This document shows positions 1 through 7,830 of a DNA stretch of 64,000 bases, piece by piece. A program made the translations under genes and the position numbers. Under the pieces are notes generated by a model. It did no database searches and was not told the DNA's origin. It saw only the letters and a list, made by a program, of their open reading frames with translations. This stretch comes from DASZYT01 sp035545275 (GTDB taxonomy: Bacteria > Patescibacteriota > Saccharimonadia > Saccharimonadales > UBA4665): positions 22,652 to 86,651 of the forward strand of contig DASZYT010000001.1 of the NCBI GenBank assembly GCA_035545275.1. The letters run 5' to 3'. Position 1 is the first letter of the stretch. Every line of letters starts with the position of its first letter.

Positions 1-1365
1 GGTATTGGCACGGTTGTAGCGGTGTTTTTTGCTTTGTTTTATGGATCGGTGCGCGATGGCTTCAACCGTCTGACTAACCGTATTTTTTATCGGGGCTACT
101 ATGAGCCACAAGATGTGCTTAATCAGCTTAGTGACTTACTGGTGCGCACCATTGATGTCGATTACCTCAAACGGCAAAGCAACAAAATTTTAAGAAGTGC
201 CATCCGGACCAAGGATTTCGACTATTGGCTTGCTGCCGACCCAGGAGCACAGGAATATACCCAGTTACTGGCTCATCTATACAAAAAGGGCAATGCCGAC
301 AACATACTCGTTGTTAATGAATATGATGTGGGTTCGCCGGCGCTGGAGCGACTCATCCAAAATAATATTGCTATTGTAGTGCGGCTGCGCACCACCAAGG
401 AAGACCTGGGCTTTATTACACTAGGTTTTAAGGAGTCTGGTGAGCAATATACCGAAAAAGACAAACGGCTTTTGAGCATTGCGGCGGACGAGATTGCCAT
501 CAGCCTGCAAAATGCGCTGCACTTTGAGGAAATTCAAGACTTCAACCGCACCTTGCAGGCCAAAGTGGCCGAGGCCACCAAAGAGCTCCGGCGCAACAAC
601 GACAAGCTCAAAGAGCTCGACGAGACCAAAGACGACTTTATCAGCATGGCGTCGCACCAGTTGCGTACGCCGCTCACCAGCGTGAAGGGCTACCTCAGCA
701 TGGTGCTCGAGGGCGATGCCGGTAAAATCAGCCCCATGCAGCGTAAAATGCTCGGCCAGGCCTATATCAGCTCGCAGCGCATGGTGTACATGATTGCCGA
801 CCTCTTAAACGTCTCGCGGCTGAAGACGGGCAAATTTGTCATCGAAACGTCGCCGGTCAATCTCTCGACGATGATAGAGGAAGAAATAGCCCAGCTGAAA
901 GAGACGGCCGAATCGCGCGATCTGATGCTCGCCTACGATAAGCCAGCCGGCTTCCCGCAGCTTATGCTCGATGAAACCAAGACCCGCCAGGTGGTGATGA
1001 ACTTTATCGACAACGCCATCTACTACACGCCGCCGGGCGGCCACATTACTGTCGAGCTTCGCGACAAGCTTCATGCGGTAGAACTGCGCGTGGTGGACGA
1101 CGGCATCGGGGTGCCCAAGAGTGAGCAGCCCCATTTGTTTACCAAGTTTTACCGGGCCGGCAATGCGCGCAAAGCCCGCCCCGACGGCACTGGTCTCGGC
1201 TTGTTTATGGCCAAGAAAGTAGTGGTAGCCCAAGGTGGCGCCATTATCTTTGACAGCTCTGAAGGCAAGGGTAGCACCTTTGGCTTCACCTTCCCTAAAG
1301 ACAAAGCCCATATAGCCCCCAGGACAGAGGTAGCTCCCGAGAAGCCCGTAGCGCTTGCAAAATAG
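1..1365 (+). CDS. Sensor histidine kinase (5' end outside window)
   Basis: Two-component sensor kinase that should phosphorylate a response regulator lying outside the window. The frame is open to base 1, so the N-terminus is missing; the first visible residues are hydrophobic and could be the end of a membrane segment. A GAF-like region is followed by a coiled linker, then a dimerisation and phosphoacceptor helix with the H-box MASHQLRTPLT, then an ATP-binding domain with N-box FIDNAIYYTPPGG and G-boxes VVDDGIGVP and GTGLGLFM. The gene stops about 800 bp before the next convincing gene. The signal sensed is not evident. Confidence 0.9.
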   Translation, partial: GIGTVVAVFFALFYGSVRDGFNRLTNRIFYRGYYEPQDVLNQLSDLLVRTIDVDYLKRQSNKILRSAIRTKDFDYWLAADPGAQEYTQLLAHLYKKGNADNILVVNEYDVGSPALERLIQNNIAIVVRLRTTKEDLGFITLGFKESGEQYTEKDKRLLSIAADEIAISLQNALHFEEIQDFNRTLQAKVAEATKELRRNNDKLKELDETKDDFISMASHQLRTPLTSVKGYLSMVLEGDAGKISPMQRKMLGQAYISSQRMVYMIADLLNVSRLKTGKFVIETSPVNLSTMIEEEIAQLKETAESRDLMLAYDKPAGFPQLMLDETKTRQVVMNFIDNAIYYTPPGGHITVELRDKLHAVELRVVDDGIGVPKSEQPHLFTKFYRAGNARKARPDGTGLGLFMAKKVVVAQGGAIIFDSSEGKGSTFGFTFPKDKAHIAPRTEVAPEKPVALAK

Positions 1366-1385
1366 ATAAAAAGCTTGTGTTAACA

Positions 1386-1414
1386 TTGACATTTTGAGCA
1401 CTTTATGGTAAATT
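1386..1414 (+). promoter_or_regulatory. Sigma70-like promoter of the folded 1.4-2.2 kb region
   Basis: TTGACA at 1386-1391, a 17-base spacer and TAAATT at 1409-1414. Transcription would start near 1421, with no convincing start codon for more than 700 bases. This suggests a non-coding RNA or a very long leader. Confidence 0.6.
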
Positions 1415-1420
1415 TAGAGC

Positions 1421-2190
1421 ATCCTTGTTTACGGGTGTGAGGAGTAACCTCGTGACAGGCGTACGTTAAGGGTGGAGAAGTCAGCAGCAAGAGGTATTTT
1501 GTACCGCTTGGTGCTGTTTTTCACGTCTTACATACGCTTGGAGTCCGACCAAGCAAGGAGAAACTTAATAAGTCAGATCGTTACAGTTCATTTTCCACGC
1601 TTTTATGCCGTAGCAGCCTGTTTTCGAGCACAGCTCGAAACTCCGCTGCTACTCTTGGCGAATTACTGCGTTGCTTTAGCTGCGGTACACCTTCACCGTA
1701 CTATATGTACGGCTCGGTGAATCCTCGCTAAACGCCTTGTACTTCGCTCAAGCATAAAAACCGTGGATTACGTTAATCTGTGTGGATCAGTGCAGACAAT
1801 AGGGGACGAGAACAGAGGTAGCTTGTATTAGATGGCTAGCGCCAAGCGCTAGCTGGTACAGGGGTGGCCGCTGAGCGTCGTCCTTCGTTGTCTGCACTGG
1901 TTGCAGCCTTGTTGATCGTTGGCATAACGCCGGTAGATCCGAGACTCCCATGCAGACTGTGACTACACAACCTTTAAGCAAAGAATTTAGATTTTCCCAC
2001 CTTTGGGGTTAAAGACGGGCAACCTTGTCGGGTACGGTGTTACTCGACAGCGTTGCCTGCCTTTCCCAAAGGCTATCCTGACTGTGCTGTTATCGGCCGG
2101 GGAGAAAAGCTGCAATCCTTGCACAATTCTGTGCGGGACCAAGTCTAACCAACCGCTCATTGTAATGGGGCAGGAAGGAAACGGGAGCGT
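1421..2190 (+). ncRNA. Candidate long structured RNA or leader (class unknown)
   Basis: About 770 bases without a convincing gene but rich in inverted repeats. They include GCTTGG/CCAAGC near 1540, TTTCGAGC/GCTCGAAA near 1625, CCGTAC/GTACGG near 1700, a long-range pair between CCACGCTTTTATGC near 1600 and its near-complement near 1755, a perfect 10-base stem at 1790-1799 with 1888-1897, and inside that a perfect stem at 1835-1842 with 1846-1853. Another folded unit lies at about 2020-2065. A good promoter precedes it. I found no RNase P, SRP or tmRNA signatures. It may be one RNA, several, or the leader of the next gene; the boundaries are guesses. Confidence 0.4.
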
Positions 2191-2191
2191 C

Positions 2192-2797
2192 ATGAGTTCA
2201 AGTTTCGATTTTGGCAAATTGTCAGACGCCGCCAAAGAGGAGCAGACGGCCCATGAATCAACGGTCTACAAGCGCGCTGCGCGACTGACCAACCGGTTCG
2301 GTGGTCGCCTCATGCTCGACGAGAACGACAAGATCTGCGAGGCCGCGGAATTGCTGCTTGGCTGCAAGCCAGGTGGTATCCCCGAGGCGCTCAAGGCGCT
2401 CGGTCTCACTACCGAACCCACCGGTCCGCGCGAGCTGACCGATGGCAAGGAGAACGACGAAGAGAAGGACAAGACCAGGCCCCTTCCCGTATTCAACGAC
2501 GACGGCACCAACGCGGGCGTCGCGTTGCGGGAAAAAGAAGCTGTCCAAGCGGGCTACGGCTTCAAGATGGACGGTAGTACGCACGTCGGGTGGCAGAAGC
2601 CTCCGACGGGGCCCAACGCACCGGCGGCGCCCAACCAGGCGGCCGACCAGGTCCCCGTCCACGACAAATCCGACAAGGACACGGGCCGCAAGATCTCCAT
2701 CGCTGAGGGCGTCGCCAACAAGAAGCTCGAGGCCATTCCCGGCCCCGACGGCAAGGTGATGTACTTCCGCGAGAAGTCCATCCTGATTCGCCGCTAA
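2192..2797 (+). CDS. Hypothetical hydrophilic protein of a GC-rich gene block
   Basis: A 201-residue soluble protein rich in charged residues and proline, with no recognised family. The start was chosen at an ATG preceded by a purine-rich stretch (GGAAACGGGAG); the frame is open further upstream but that part runs through folded non-coding DNA. Codon use is strongly biased to G or C in third positions, unlike the flanking kinase and surface-protein genes. It is the first of three same-strand genes with strong ribosome sites, suggesting an acquired unit. The function is unknown. Confidence 0.6.
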   Translation: MSSSFDFGKLSDAAKEEQTAHESTVYKRAARLTNRFGGRLMLDENDKICEAAELLLGCKPGGIPEALKALGLTTEPTGPRELTDGKENDEEKDKTRPLPVFNDDGTNAGVALREKEAVQAGYGFKMDGSTHVGWQKPPTGPNAPAAPNQAADQVPVHDKSDKDTGRKISIAEGVANKKLEAIPGPDGKVMYFREKSILIRR

Positions 2798-2815
2798 CGC
2801 AGGGAGGTAACTGCC

Positions 2816-3127
2816 ATGGTGCTGGACATCGTCCTGCTCGGGGCAGCCGCTCTGCTGTGCGTGTTGGCCTTCATGTACCGGGGAATACGTAATCCGATTA
2901 CGTACAACCAGGTATACGGGTTAGGGATGGTGTGTGCCGGCCTTGCAGTTGGCTTGGTGGTCTTCGTGATCACCCGCACTTTCCTACCCCGAGCACTGAA
3001 GCACGCGGGCGGCAACCATAAGTGGGCACACTACGGATACGTCCAAGTGTTGCTCGCTCTGCTTATCGCGGCAGCGATCGGCAGCTGGGTTTGGGTCTGG
3101 GACCGCAATCGCTACAAGAAGTGTTGA
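2816..3127 (+). CDS. Small three-helix membrane protein
   Basis: 103 residues with three predicted membrane segments (about residues 3-22, 37-57 and 80-98) and short basic loops. GGGAGGT lies seven bases before the ATG. It follows the preceding gene by 18 bases and shares its GC-rich codon use. No family is recognised. Its layout is like that of the 96-residue membrane protein at 50867-51157, which sits in a similar GC-rich unit, but I cannot show homology by eye. Confidence 0.65.
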   Translation: MVLDIVLLGAAALLCVLAFMYRGIRNPITYNQVYGLGMVCAGLAVGLVVFVITRTFLPRALKHAGGNHKWAHYGYVQVLLALLIAAAIGSWVWVWDRNRYKKC

Positions 3128-3256
3128 TAGCGGTATCAGCCCAGGGCGTGCAGCATGTGCTGCTACGCTTCACGCGTATGAGGGATCGTCCCTCTACGCC
3201 CACTACGAAAATATAGGGGTTAGCTTCCCCCACGTCCATCACTGGGAGGTGATGAA

Positions 3257-4498
3257 ATGAAGCCGAAAGGACGGCGCATTGCCACGGTGAGCGGTCTCAC
3301 AGTAGCTACAGTAGCTGCTGTCGCAGTCACCATGACGGTGGGGGGGATTTCTACCCCACACAAGGCAGATGCCCAAACAGCACCATCAGCTTCATCCTCG
3401 GCGTCGGCTTCGGCCACGGCGAGTGCAATCAGTCAGGCCGTCATTGACGCCCTGACGGTCAAGTCGACTTCAGTTGACTGCCCGTCGATCGTCAACAGCC
3501 ACGGCGGGAGCACTATCGCTTCAAACGACTCGACGGTCGTGAAGTGGAACATCGGTGCGCTGAAGGGCACGCCCCCACGCAAGTGGAGCGACGCCATCAG
3601 CGTGCCGTTGCCGGGCAGCACCCCCGCAGATCAGCTTGCGAACCTGCAAGCCGACATCTGCGAGGACCCGCTGCTGGGCAGCACGTGGGCCAACATGCTA
3701 GCCAACCTCACGGTTGACGGCGTGTCGGTCGGGTCGTTGAACTCGTGGTTGACCCCGTTCTCGGGCGATGCCAAGAACATCAACGCCCAGGCAGCGTCCT
3801 TCGTGACGTTGCTGGACACGAGCAACCCCACTGACGTGGAAGCAGCAACAGCTGCCAAGCAGAACGTGGCCTGGCAACAACAGGTTGCGGAAAAGCTTGA
3901 CACGCTGCTTGGCCGGTTCCAGGTCGTCGGTGTTCAGACACTTTCGAGCGTCCAGAACTGGCACCTGGTGGCGGGTGGTCTGCAAGTCGGCGGGCTTCCT
4001 CAGGTGGGACTCAACTCTCACCAGGAGAAGCTCCCGGCGTTGGTGTTACAGGTGACGGCGAAGGGCGCATGCGCACCCCTCAAGGTCATCGGCGCCAATG
4101 TGGGCGACCAGCGGCCGGAGGTCTTCGTGACCCCGACCTGCCAGCCGCCGGCTGCGCCCTCGACGTCGAAGACGCCTCCACCGGCGCCCAAGACAACCCC
4201 GGGCAAGCCGAAGCCGTCCAAGACCCCGACCCCGACGCCAACCCCGTCGAAGTCGAAGTGCCCCTGCGTGCCGCTCCCAAAGGCCAGTCAGCCTGTACCT
4301 ACGCCGGCTCCCCAGCCGTCATCGGTGCATGTCTCGACCGCGCCCAGTGCGCAGCCAACGCAGCCGGTTGACACCAGTAGCCCGCCTCCACCCACCCCGG
4401 GTGGATACAACGGCGGCTCATCGAGTCAGCCAGGTACGACGGCTCCGCCGACACCTGTCTCTTCGGCTACGCAGAGCGGTGACCCCGGCGGGTTCTAA
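3257..4498 (+). CDS. Secreted protein with proline-rich C-terminal tail
   Basis: 413 residues. An N-terminal signal or anchor segment (about residues 8-38) is followed by an Ala/Ser-rich linker, a globular region (about 58-290) with scattered cysteines, and a long Pro/Thr/Ser tail from about residue 295 to the end, typical of a wall-spanning or flexible surface stalk. A near-perfect ribosome site, GGGAGGTGATGAA, precedes the ATG. It is the last gene of the GC-rich unit and is followed by a large hairpin. No family is recognised; exported or wall-associated location is the main inference. Confidence 0.65.
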   Translation: MKPKGRRIATVSGLTVATVAAVAVTMTVGGISTPHKADAQTAPSASSSASASATASAISQAVIDALTVKSTSVDCPSIVNSHGGSTIASNDSTVVKWNIGALKGTPPRKWSDAISVPLPGSTPADQLANLQADICEDPLLGSTWANMLANLTVDGVSVGSLNSWLTPFSGDAKNINAQAASFVTLLDTSNPTDVEAATAAKQNVAWQQQVAEKLDTLLGRFQVVGVQTLSSVQNWHLVAGGLQVGGLPQVGLNSHQEKLPALVLQVTAKGACAPLKVIGANVGDQRPEVFVTPTCQPPAAPSTSKTPPPAPKTTPGKPKPSKTPTPTPTPSKSKCPCVPLPKASQPVPTPAPQPSSVHVSTAPSAQPTQPVDTSSPPPPTPGGYNGGSSSQPGTTAPPTPVSSATQSGDPGGF

Positions 4499-4587
4499 GT
4501 TCTAGATCGTGTTCTAGGTAGTATTGCCGTGAGGCGAAATTACCCAGGATGTGACGTTAGGCGTCATAACGGTCCTGCTTAAGGAAA

Positions 4588-4675
4588 GGGTGTAGTCACA
4601 CGCGGGTTGGTCGAGAGACTAGTAGAGGCAGCCATCAGGCTTCCAACACTAGTTTCTCACCAACCCGCAACACCC
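4588..4675. repeat. Large imperfect inverted repeat after the GC-rich unit
   Basis: Arms at 4602-4611 and 4659-4668 pair perfectly (GCGGGTTGGT with ACCAACCCGC). They continue inward with ACTAGT/ACTAGT and GAGA/TCTC, and outward with GGGTGT/ACACCC. There is no T-run, so it is not a standard intrinsic terminator. It could be an RNA-processing site, a factor-independent stop, or an end of the acquired unit. Confidence 0.6.
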
Positions 4676-4757
4676 ATGAAATGCATTGTAATGATCTGAC
4701 TTATAAGCTCCTTAAAAGCACGGGCAAACGTAAGCAAAATGAAGCCTTAGCATAATA

Positions 4758-4786
4758 TTGACATAAATATATGCATGTGATAAAAT
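4758..4786 (+). promoter_or_regulatory. Strong promoter of the surface-protein gene
   Basis: Consensus TTGACA at 4758-4763, a spacer of exactly 17 and TAAAAT at 4781-4786. The transcript would carry a leader of about 160 bases before the AAGGAGGTG ribosome site of the gene at 4954. This leader is an exception to the leaderless habit seen elsewhere in the window. Confidence 0.75.
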
Positions 4787-4953
4787 ATGCCCAAACTGTG
4801 AGGAGCGGGAGTTTACGGGGTAGCCCTGTGTGCTCTTACTACCCAGTTACATCTGGGACCTTAACAATTCGGGCAAACGCAAAGTATTTATTACCAGACA
4901 ACAAGGTGAGGTTGTTGCCCTGGCCATTAAGCATAATTTCAAGGAGGTGTGAG

Positions 4954-6378
4954 ATGAAATTATTTTCACGCATGTTCAACAGCCTTCCTAAGCGTTTAGC
5001 TGCGGCTGGACTGATTGCCCTCGCTGTTTTTATCCCGTCTATGACCCTTGCGGCCAGCACGGTAAAAATTGAGGCCAACACTACTGTTTCCAACGCTTCG
5101 GAAAATGCGGGCACCATGAACTGGGGCTCGTCTGCAAGTGCCACCTACAACCAAGTTGTAGCTGTGCAGGTTGCATATGACAATACTGAAACTGCAAATT
5201 CTGGCAAAAATGCCACCAACTTGCACGTTAAGATCAACATTCCCAGCGCTGCTGGTCAAACTCAGACTATTACTACCAAAGTAAGCTCTGACAACAGTAA
5301 CACGGTAAACGGTAGCGCTACGGTCAAGCTTGACCGTGCCGACGCTTACCTGCAGTACATTCCTGGTACAGCTACCTGGAAGCACGCAACCAGCCCCAAC
5401 GGCCCAATGACTACTACTCAGAAAATTTCTGACGACGTAGTTTTGAGCGCGAACGGCATTAACCTTGGCAACGGTGTTCCTTGCCAAGCCGGTTCAATTG
5501 TTGTTCAGGCTCGTGAAATGATTCCTGGCCTGACCGTAGACAAGTTCGTTCGTGAAGCTGGCACCACTAGCTGGTCTCGCAGCATTACTGCGAAGCCTGG
5601 TGACACCCTTCAGTACGAAATTGCTTACCACAATACAGGCAACACCAACCAACAGGACGTGGAATTCCGCGACCAGTTGCCTAAGGGTGTAACCTATGTT
5701 GCCGGTTCTACGTTCCTTAAGGACAGTCAGTACCCTAACGGTACTAACCTAAAAACAGATGCAGTTGTAAGCAACGGTATCACTACCGGTACTTATCTAC
5801 CTGGGGCTGCTGGGTATGTGATGTTCAGCGTTAAGGTCAACAGTGCCGACACATTACAGTGTGGCACTAACTTGATTCGTAACCTGGCCTTTGTACAACC
5901 GAAGGACATGAACTATTACTACAACACTGCTGACGTAACCGTTAACAAGACCTGTACGCCTCCTAAAACGCCTACGTACGCATGTAGTGCGTTCCATGTC
6001 ACCAAGGGTGACAACCGTACAGTAAGCATTGACAAGTTCGTCTTCACAGCTAGCAACAAAGCTAGCCTGAGCAGCGTAGACGTAAACTGGGGTGACAACA
6101 CTGCCTTGACTACAAACAAGGTAATTGGCCAGACTCACCAATATGGTAAGGACGGCACGTACACCATCAGCCTGTCTAACTTCAAAGTGAATGGCAAAAC
6201 TGTTGACGTTGCAGGTGACTGCAGCCAAGCCGTAACCTTCACAAGCAAACCCACAATCCCTGGTGGTAACCTGCCAAACACTGGTGCCGGTAACGTTATC
6301 GGTCTGTTTGCAGCCATCACGGTTGCGGGTGCGTTTGCCCACCGTTTGTTCCTGAGCCGCAAGCTTGCTCGCGACTAA
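4954..6378 (+). CDS. Abundant LPxTG-type surface protein
   Basis: 474 residues. The signal peptide ends near residue 33. The middle carries a DUF11-like beta-sandwich repeat region (about residues 195-330), then a PKD-like stretch with DVNWGDN (about 360-430). The C-terminus is a sorting signal: LPNTGAG, a hydrophobic helix and a basic tail. The ATG was chosen for the AAGGAGGTG seven bases upstream; the longer frame from 4771 runs through the promoter leader. A consensus promoter and a strong ribosome site suggest high expression, so an S-layer-like or adhesin coat is likely. No sortase gene is present in the window. Confidence 0.8.
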   Translation: MKLFSRMFNSLPKRLAAAGLIALAVFIPSMTLAASTVKIEANTTVSNASENAGTMNWGSSASATYNQVVAVQVAYDNTETANSGKNATNLHVKINIPSAAGQTQTITTKVSSDNSNTVNGSATVKLDRADAYLQYIPGTATWKHATSPNGPMTTTQKISDDVVLSANGINLGNGVPCQAGSIVVQAREMIPGLTVDKFVREAGTTSWSRSITAKPGDTLQYEIAYHNTGNTNQQDVEFRDQLPKGVTYVAGSTFLKDSQYPNGTNLKTDAVVSNGITTGTYLPGAAGYVMFSVKVNSADTLQCGTNLIRNLAFVQPKDMNYYYNTADVTVNKTCTPPKTPTYACSAFHVTKGDNRTVSIDKFVFTASNKASLSSVDVNWGDNTALTTNKVIGQTHQYGKDGTYTISLSNFKVNGKTVDVAGDCSQAVTFTSKPTIPGGNLPNTGAGNVIGLFAAITVAGAFAHRLFLSRKLARD

Positions 6379-6410
6379 TCCAACAAAACGGGTTGCATCT
6401 TTGTACTTGA

Positions 6411-6658
6411 GCCTCAGGCTAGGCGCTTTCGAGAAACAGACCAAGCTGTACACATAGTACAGTGCGGGAGTATCGTAGAAAGCAACAACGCCTGAGGCCA
6501 AAAGTGCCGGCAGAGTGACTGGCTCTGCCAGACAGCAGGCCGGCACGGCACAATGATGAAACTGTGGATAAGCGGTAGCTTTTAGCACATTTTTGTGCTA
6601 TGCTCCAAATAGTTTTAGAGCAATGACTGACCGCTCGATAGAACAAACTCCTTGAAGG
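6411..6658 (+). ncRNA. Structured 3' UTR or small RNA downstream of surface protein
   Basis: GCCTCAGGC at 6411-6419 pairs with GCCTGAGGC at 6490-6498, and GTGCCGG at 6504-6510 with CCGGCAC at 6540-6546. AGCGGT at 6571-6576 pairs with ACCGCT at 6630-6635, enclosing two hairpins (6584-6599 and 6601-6621), which is a three-way junction. A terminator follows. No clear own promoter was seen, so a structured 3' UTR of the surface-protein mRNA is as likely as an independent RNA. Confidence 0.45.
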
Positions 6659-6686
6659 TCCCCCGTCCATTTGGTCGGGGGATTTT
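6659..6686 (+). terminator. Intrinsic terminator
   Basis: CCCCCG at 6660-6665 pairs with CGGGGG at 6676-6681, followed by ATTTTC. It ends the surface-protein transcript or the folded RNA before it. Confidence 0.75.
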
Positions 6687-6815
6687 CATGCCCGGCCTCT
6701 TATGATAAGATAGGCCAAGCCAAAAGCGGTCCCACGATACCCTGTCGGGTATCGCCGGTCCAAATCCTCGGCAAAAGATTTTATGTAAAGCACAAAATCG
6801 TTTTGCCTGCGGTTT

Positions 6816-6890
6816 GGCCCCGTCGTCCAGCGGTCAAGACACCGGGTTTTCATCCCGGCAACCGGAGTTCGACTCTCCGCGGGGTCACCA
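6816..6890 (+). tRNA. tRNA-Glu (anticodon TTC)
   Basis: Acceptor GGCCCCG pairs with CGGGGTC (one G-U), followed by A and a genomically encoded CCA. The anticodon stem CCGGG/CCCGG encloses loop TTTTCAT, anticodon TTC. The T arm CGGAG/CTCCG has loop TTCGACT. A terminator follows directly. Its 3' end is partly duplicated about 180 bases downstream. Confidence 0.93.
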
Positions 6891-6926
6891 AAGAAAGAGT
6901 CCGAGCAAAGCTCGGGCTTTTTCTTT
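6891..6926 (+). terminator. Terminator of tRNA-Glu
   Basis: CCGAGC, loop AAA, GCTCGG at 6901-6915, flanked by complementary AAGAAA and TTTCTTT and followed by a T-rich run. Confidence 0.85.
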
Positions 6927-6967
6927 GGTCATCCGGAATGCTTGGCTTCGGATGCCGGTGGCGGCAA

Positions 6968-7069
6968 AGCCGACACGAGGCAACCGAGTTCGATAACTAG
7001 GAACGCGCGCAGGAATTTATTCCGAGCACGTGACGACGGTATACAACGTACTCTCGCGGGGTCACCAGT
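6968..7069 (+). pseudogene. Decayed partial copy of tRNA-Glu 3' half
   Basis: GGCAACCGAGTTCGATAACT near 6980 resembles the variable and T-arm region of the intact tRNA-Glu. ACTCTCGCGGGGTCACCA at 7052-7069 matches its 3' end apart from one missing base. No 5' acceptor strand complementary to this end exists upstream, so it cannot fold as a tRNA. A second terminator follows, as in the intact gene. Confidence 0.5.
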
Positions 7070-7103
7070 AAAAAAGGATCACCATCGGTGGTCCTTTTTT
7101 ACT
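7067..7103 (+). terminator. Strong intrinsic terminator, possibly bidirectional
   Basis: AGTAAAAAAGGA-CACC, loop ATC, GGTG-TCCTTTTTTACT: a long, nearly perfect hairpin with T-runs usable on either strand. Confidence 0.85.
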
Positions 7104-7291
7104 GCTCGCAGAGAACTGAACTCCGGAGGAGTTCGTTCACAAAGGCCACGCGCAGCTGCTTGCAGCCAGCCGGCTTATCTGGCTACCCTCAGCGGGGATA
7201 CAGAGAGTAGAAAATTGATTTTTAGACGCTTTATATTACTATTATGGTACGTCCAATCAATCGATTGGCTTGCGTCGTTCTTGGAGGTATT

Positions 7292-7606
7292 GTGACATCA
7301 GGCAGAGCGTTTTTACTTGCGCTGGCCTATGCCGGCAAATGGTTCATGGGCATGTTTATCGGGCTTTCCATGGTGTTTATGATCATCACGGCGCCACGAG
7401 ACAGTCCAGACAATCCGCCCCGCACCGTATTCATTCTGCTAGCCATTTCGGCCAGCATTGCTGCTGCCCTAGCGCTCTGGGTGTTCTTCTCTTCCCTGTA
7501 CGGCATCCTGGAGGAGCAGATACCAGGCCAGAAAGCACAGCAGACAGAAGGCACTGAACCCGAGGACAACTCAGCAGAGACGCAACATGGGCTCGAGACC
7601 GAATAG
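7292..7606 (+). CDS. Small two-helix membrane protein
   Basis: 104 residues with two predicted membrane helices (about residues 12-32 and 47-68) and an acidic, Gln-rich cytoplasmic or extracellular tail. GTG at 7292 was chosen because TTGGAGGTAT precedes it at ribosome-site distance; an in-frame ATG at 7244 would give 120 residues. No family is recognised. It stands alone between the tRNA-Glu terminators and its own terminator, upstream of the glycolytic cluster. Confidence 0.6.
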   Translation: MTSGRAFLLALAYAGKWFMGMFIGLSMVFMIITAPRDSPDNPPRTVFILLAISASIAAALALWVFFSSLYGILEEQIPGQKAQQTEGTEPEDNSAETQHGLETE

Positions 7607-7711
7607 TCTTGCGTCCGACGAGGGAGAGGTTGTAGTGAGCAGCAAAGGTAGTCACGACCGTGGCATCTTTCTGCTCCTGCACCCCCTCGCTACATCCGTT
7701 TGTTCTGATAT

Positions 7712-7732
7712 GCCCTGTCCACCAGGGCTTTT
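7712..7732 (+). terminator. Intrinsic terminator
   Basis: GCCCTG, loop TCCAC, CAGGGC, then TTTTAAT, about 105 bases after the small membrane-protein gene. The bases between (7607-7711) contain another complementary pair (CGAGGG at 7619 with CCCTCG near 7684). Confidence 0.7.
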
Positions 7733-7830
7733 AATACGTAAAGAGGGACTTTCCTAGACGCGGTCGGCTTTTTATTTTAAGCAATAACGGTATATACTGG
7801 GAGGGAAGTCTAATCTGGTGGGAACCCAAT

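Noticed and set aside
1685..1715. Group II intron domain V-like hairpin (GAGCCGTAC/GTACGG on the minus strand)
   Set aside because: It lacks the internal GAAA-capped helix and bulge, and no reverse-transcriptase gene is present.
6727..6775. tRNA-like arms (CGATACCC/GGGTATCG and GCCG/CGGC)
   Set aside because: The first stem has a four-base loop, so no anticodon loop exists, and no acceptor stem can be formed.
7600..7790. RNase P-like CTAGGAAAGTCCC on the minus strand
   Set aside because: Only the short conserved core resembles RNase P; the rest of the RNA, its length and the other conserved regions are missing, and it runs into a coding region.
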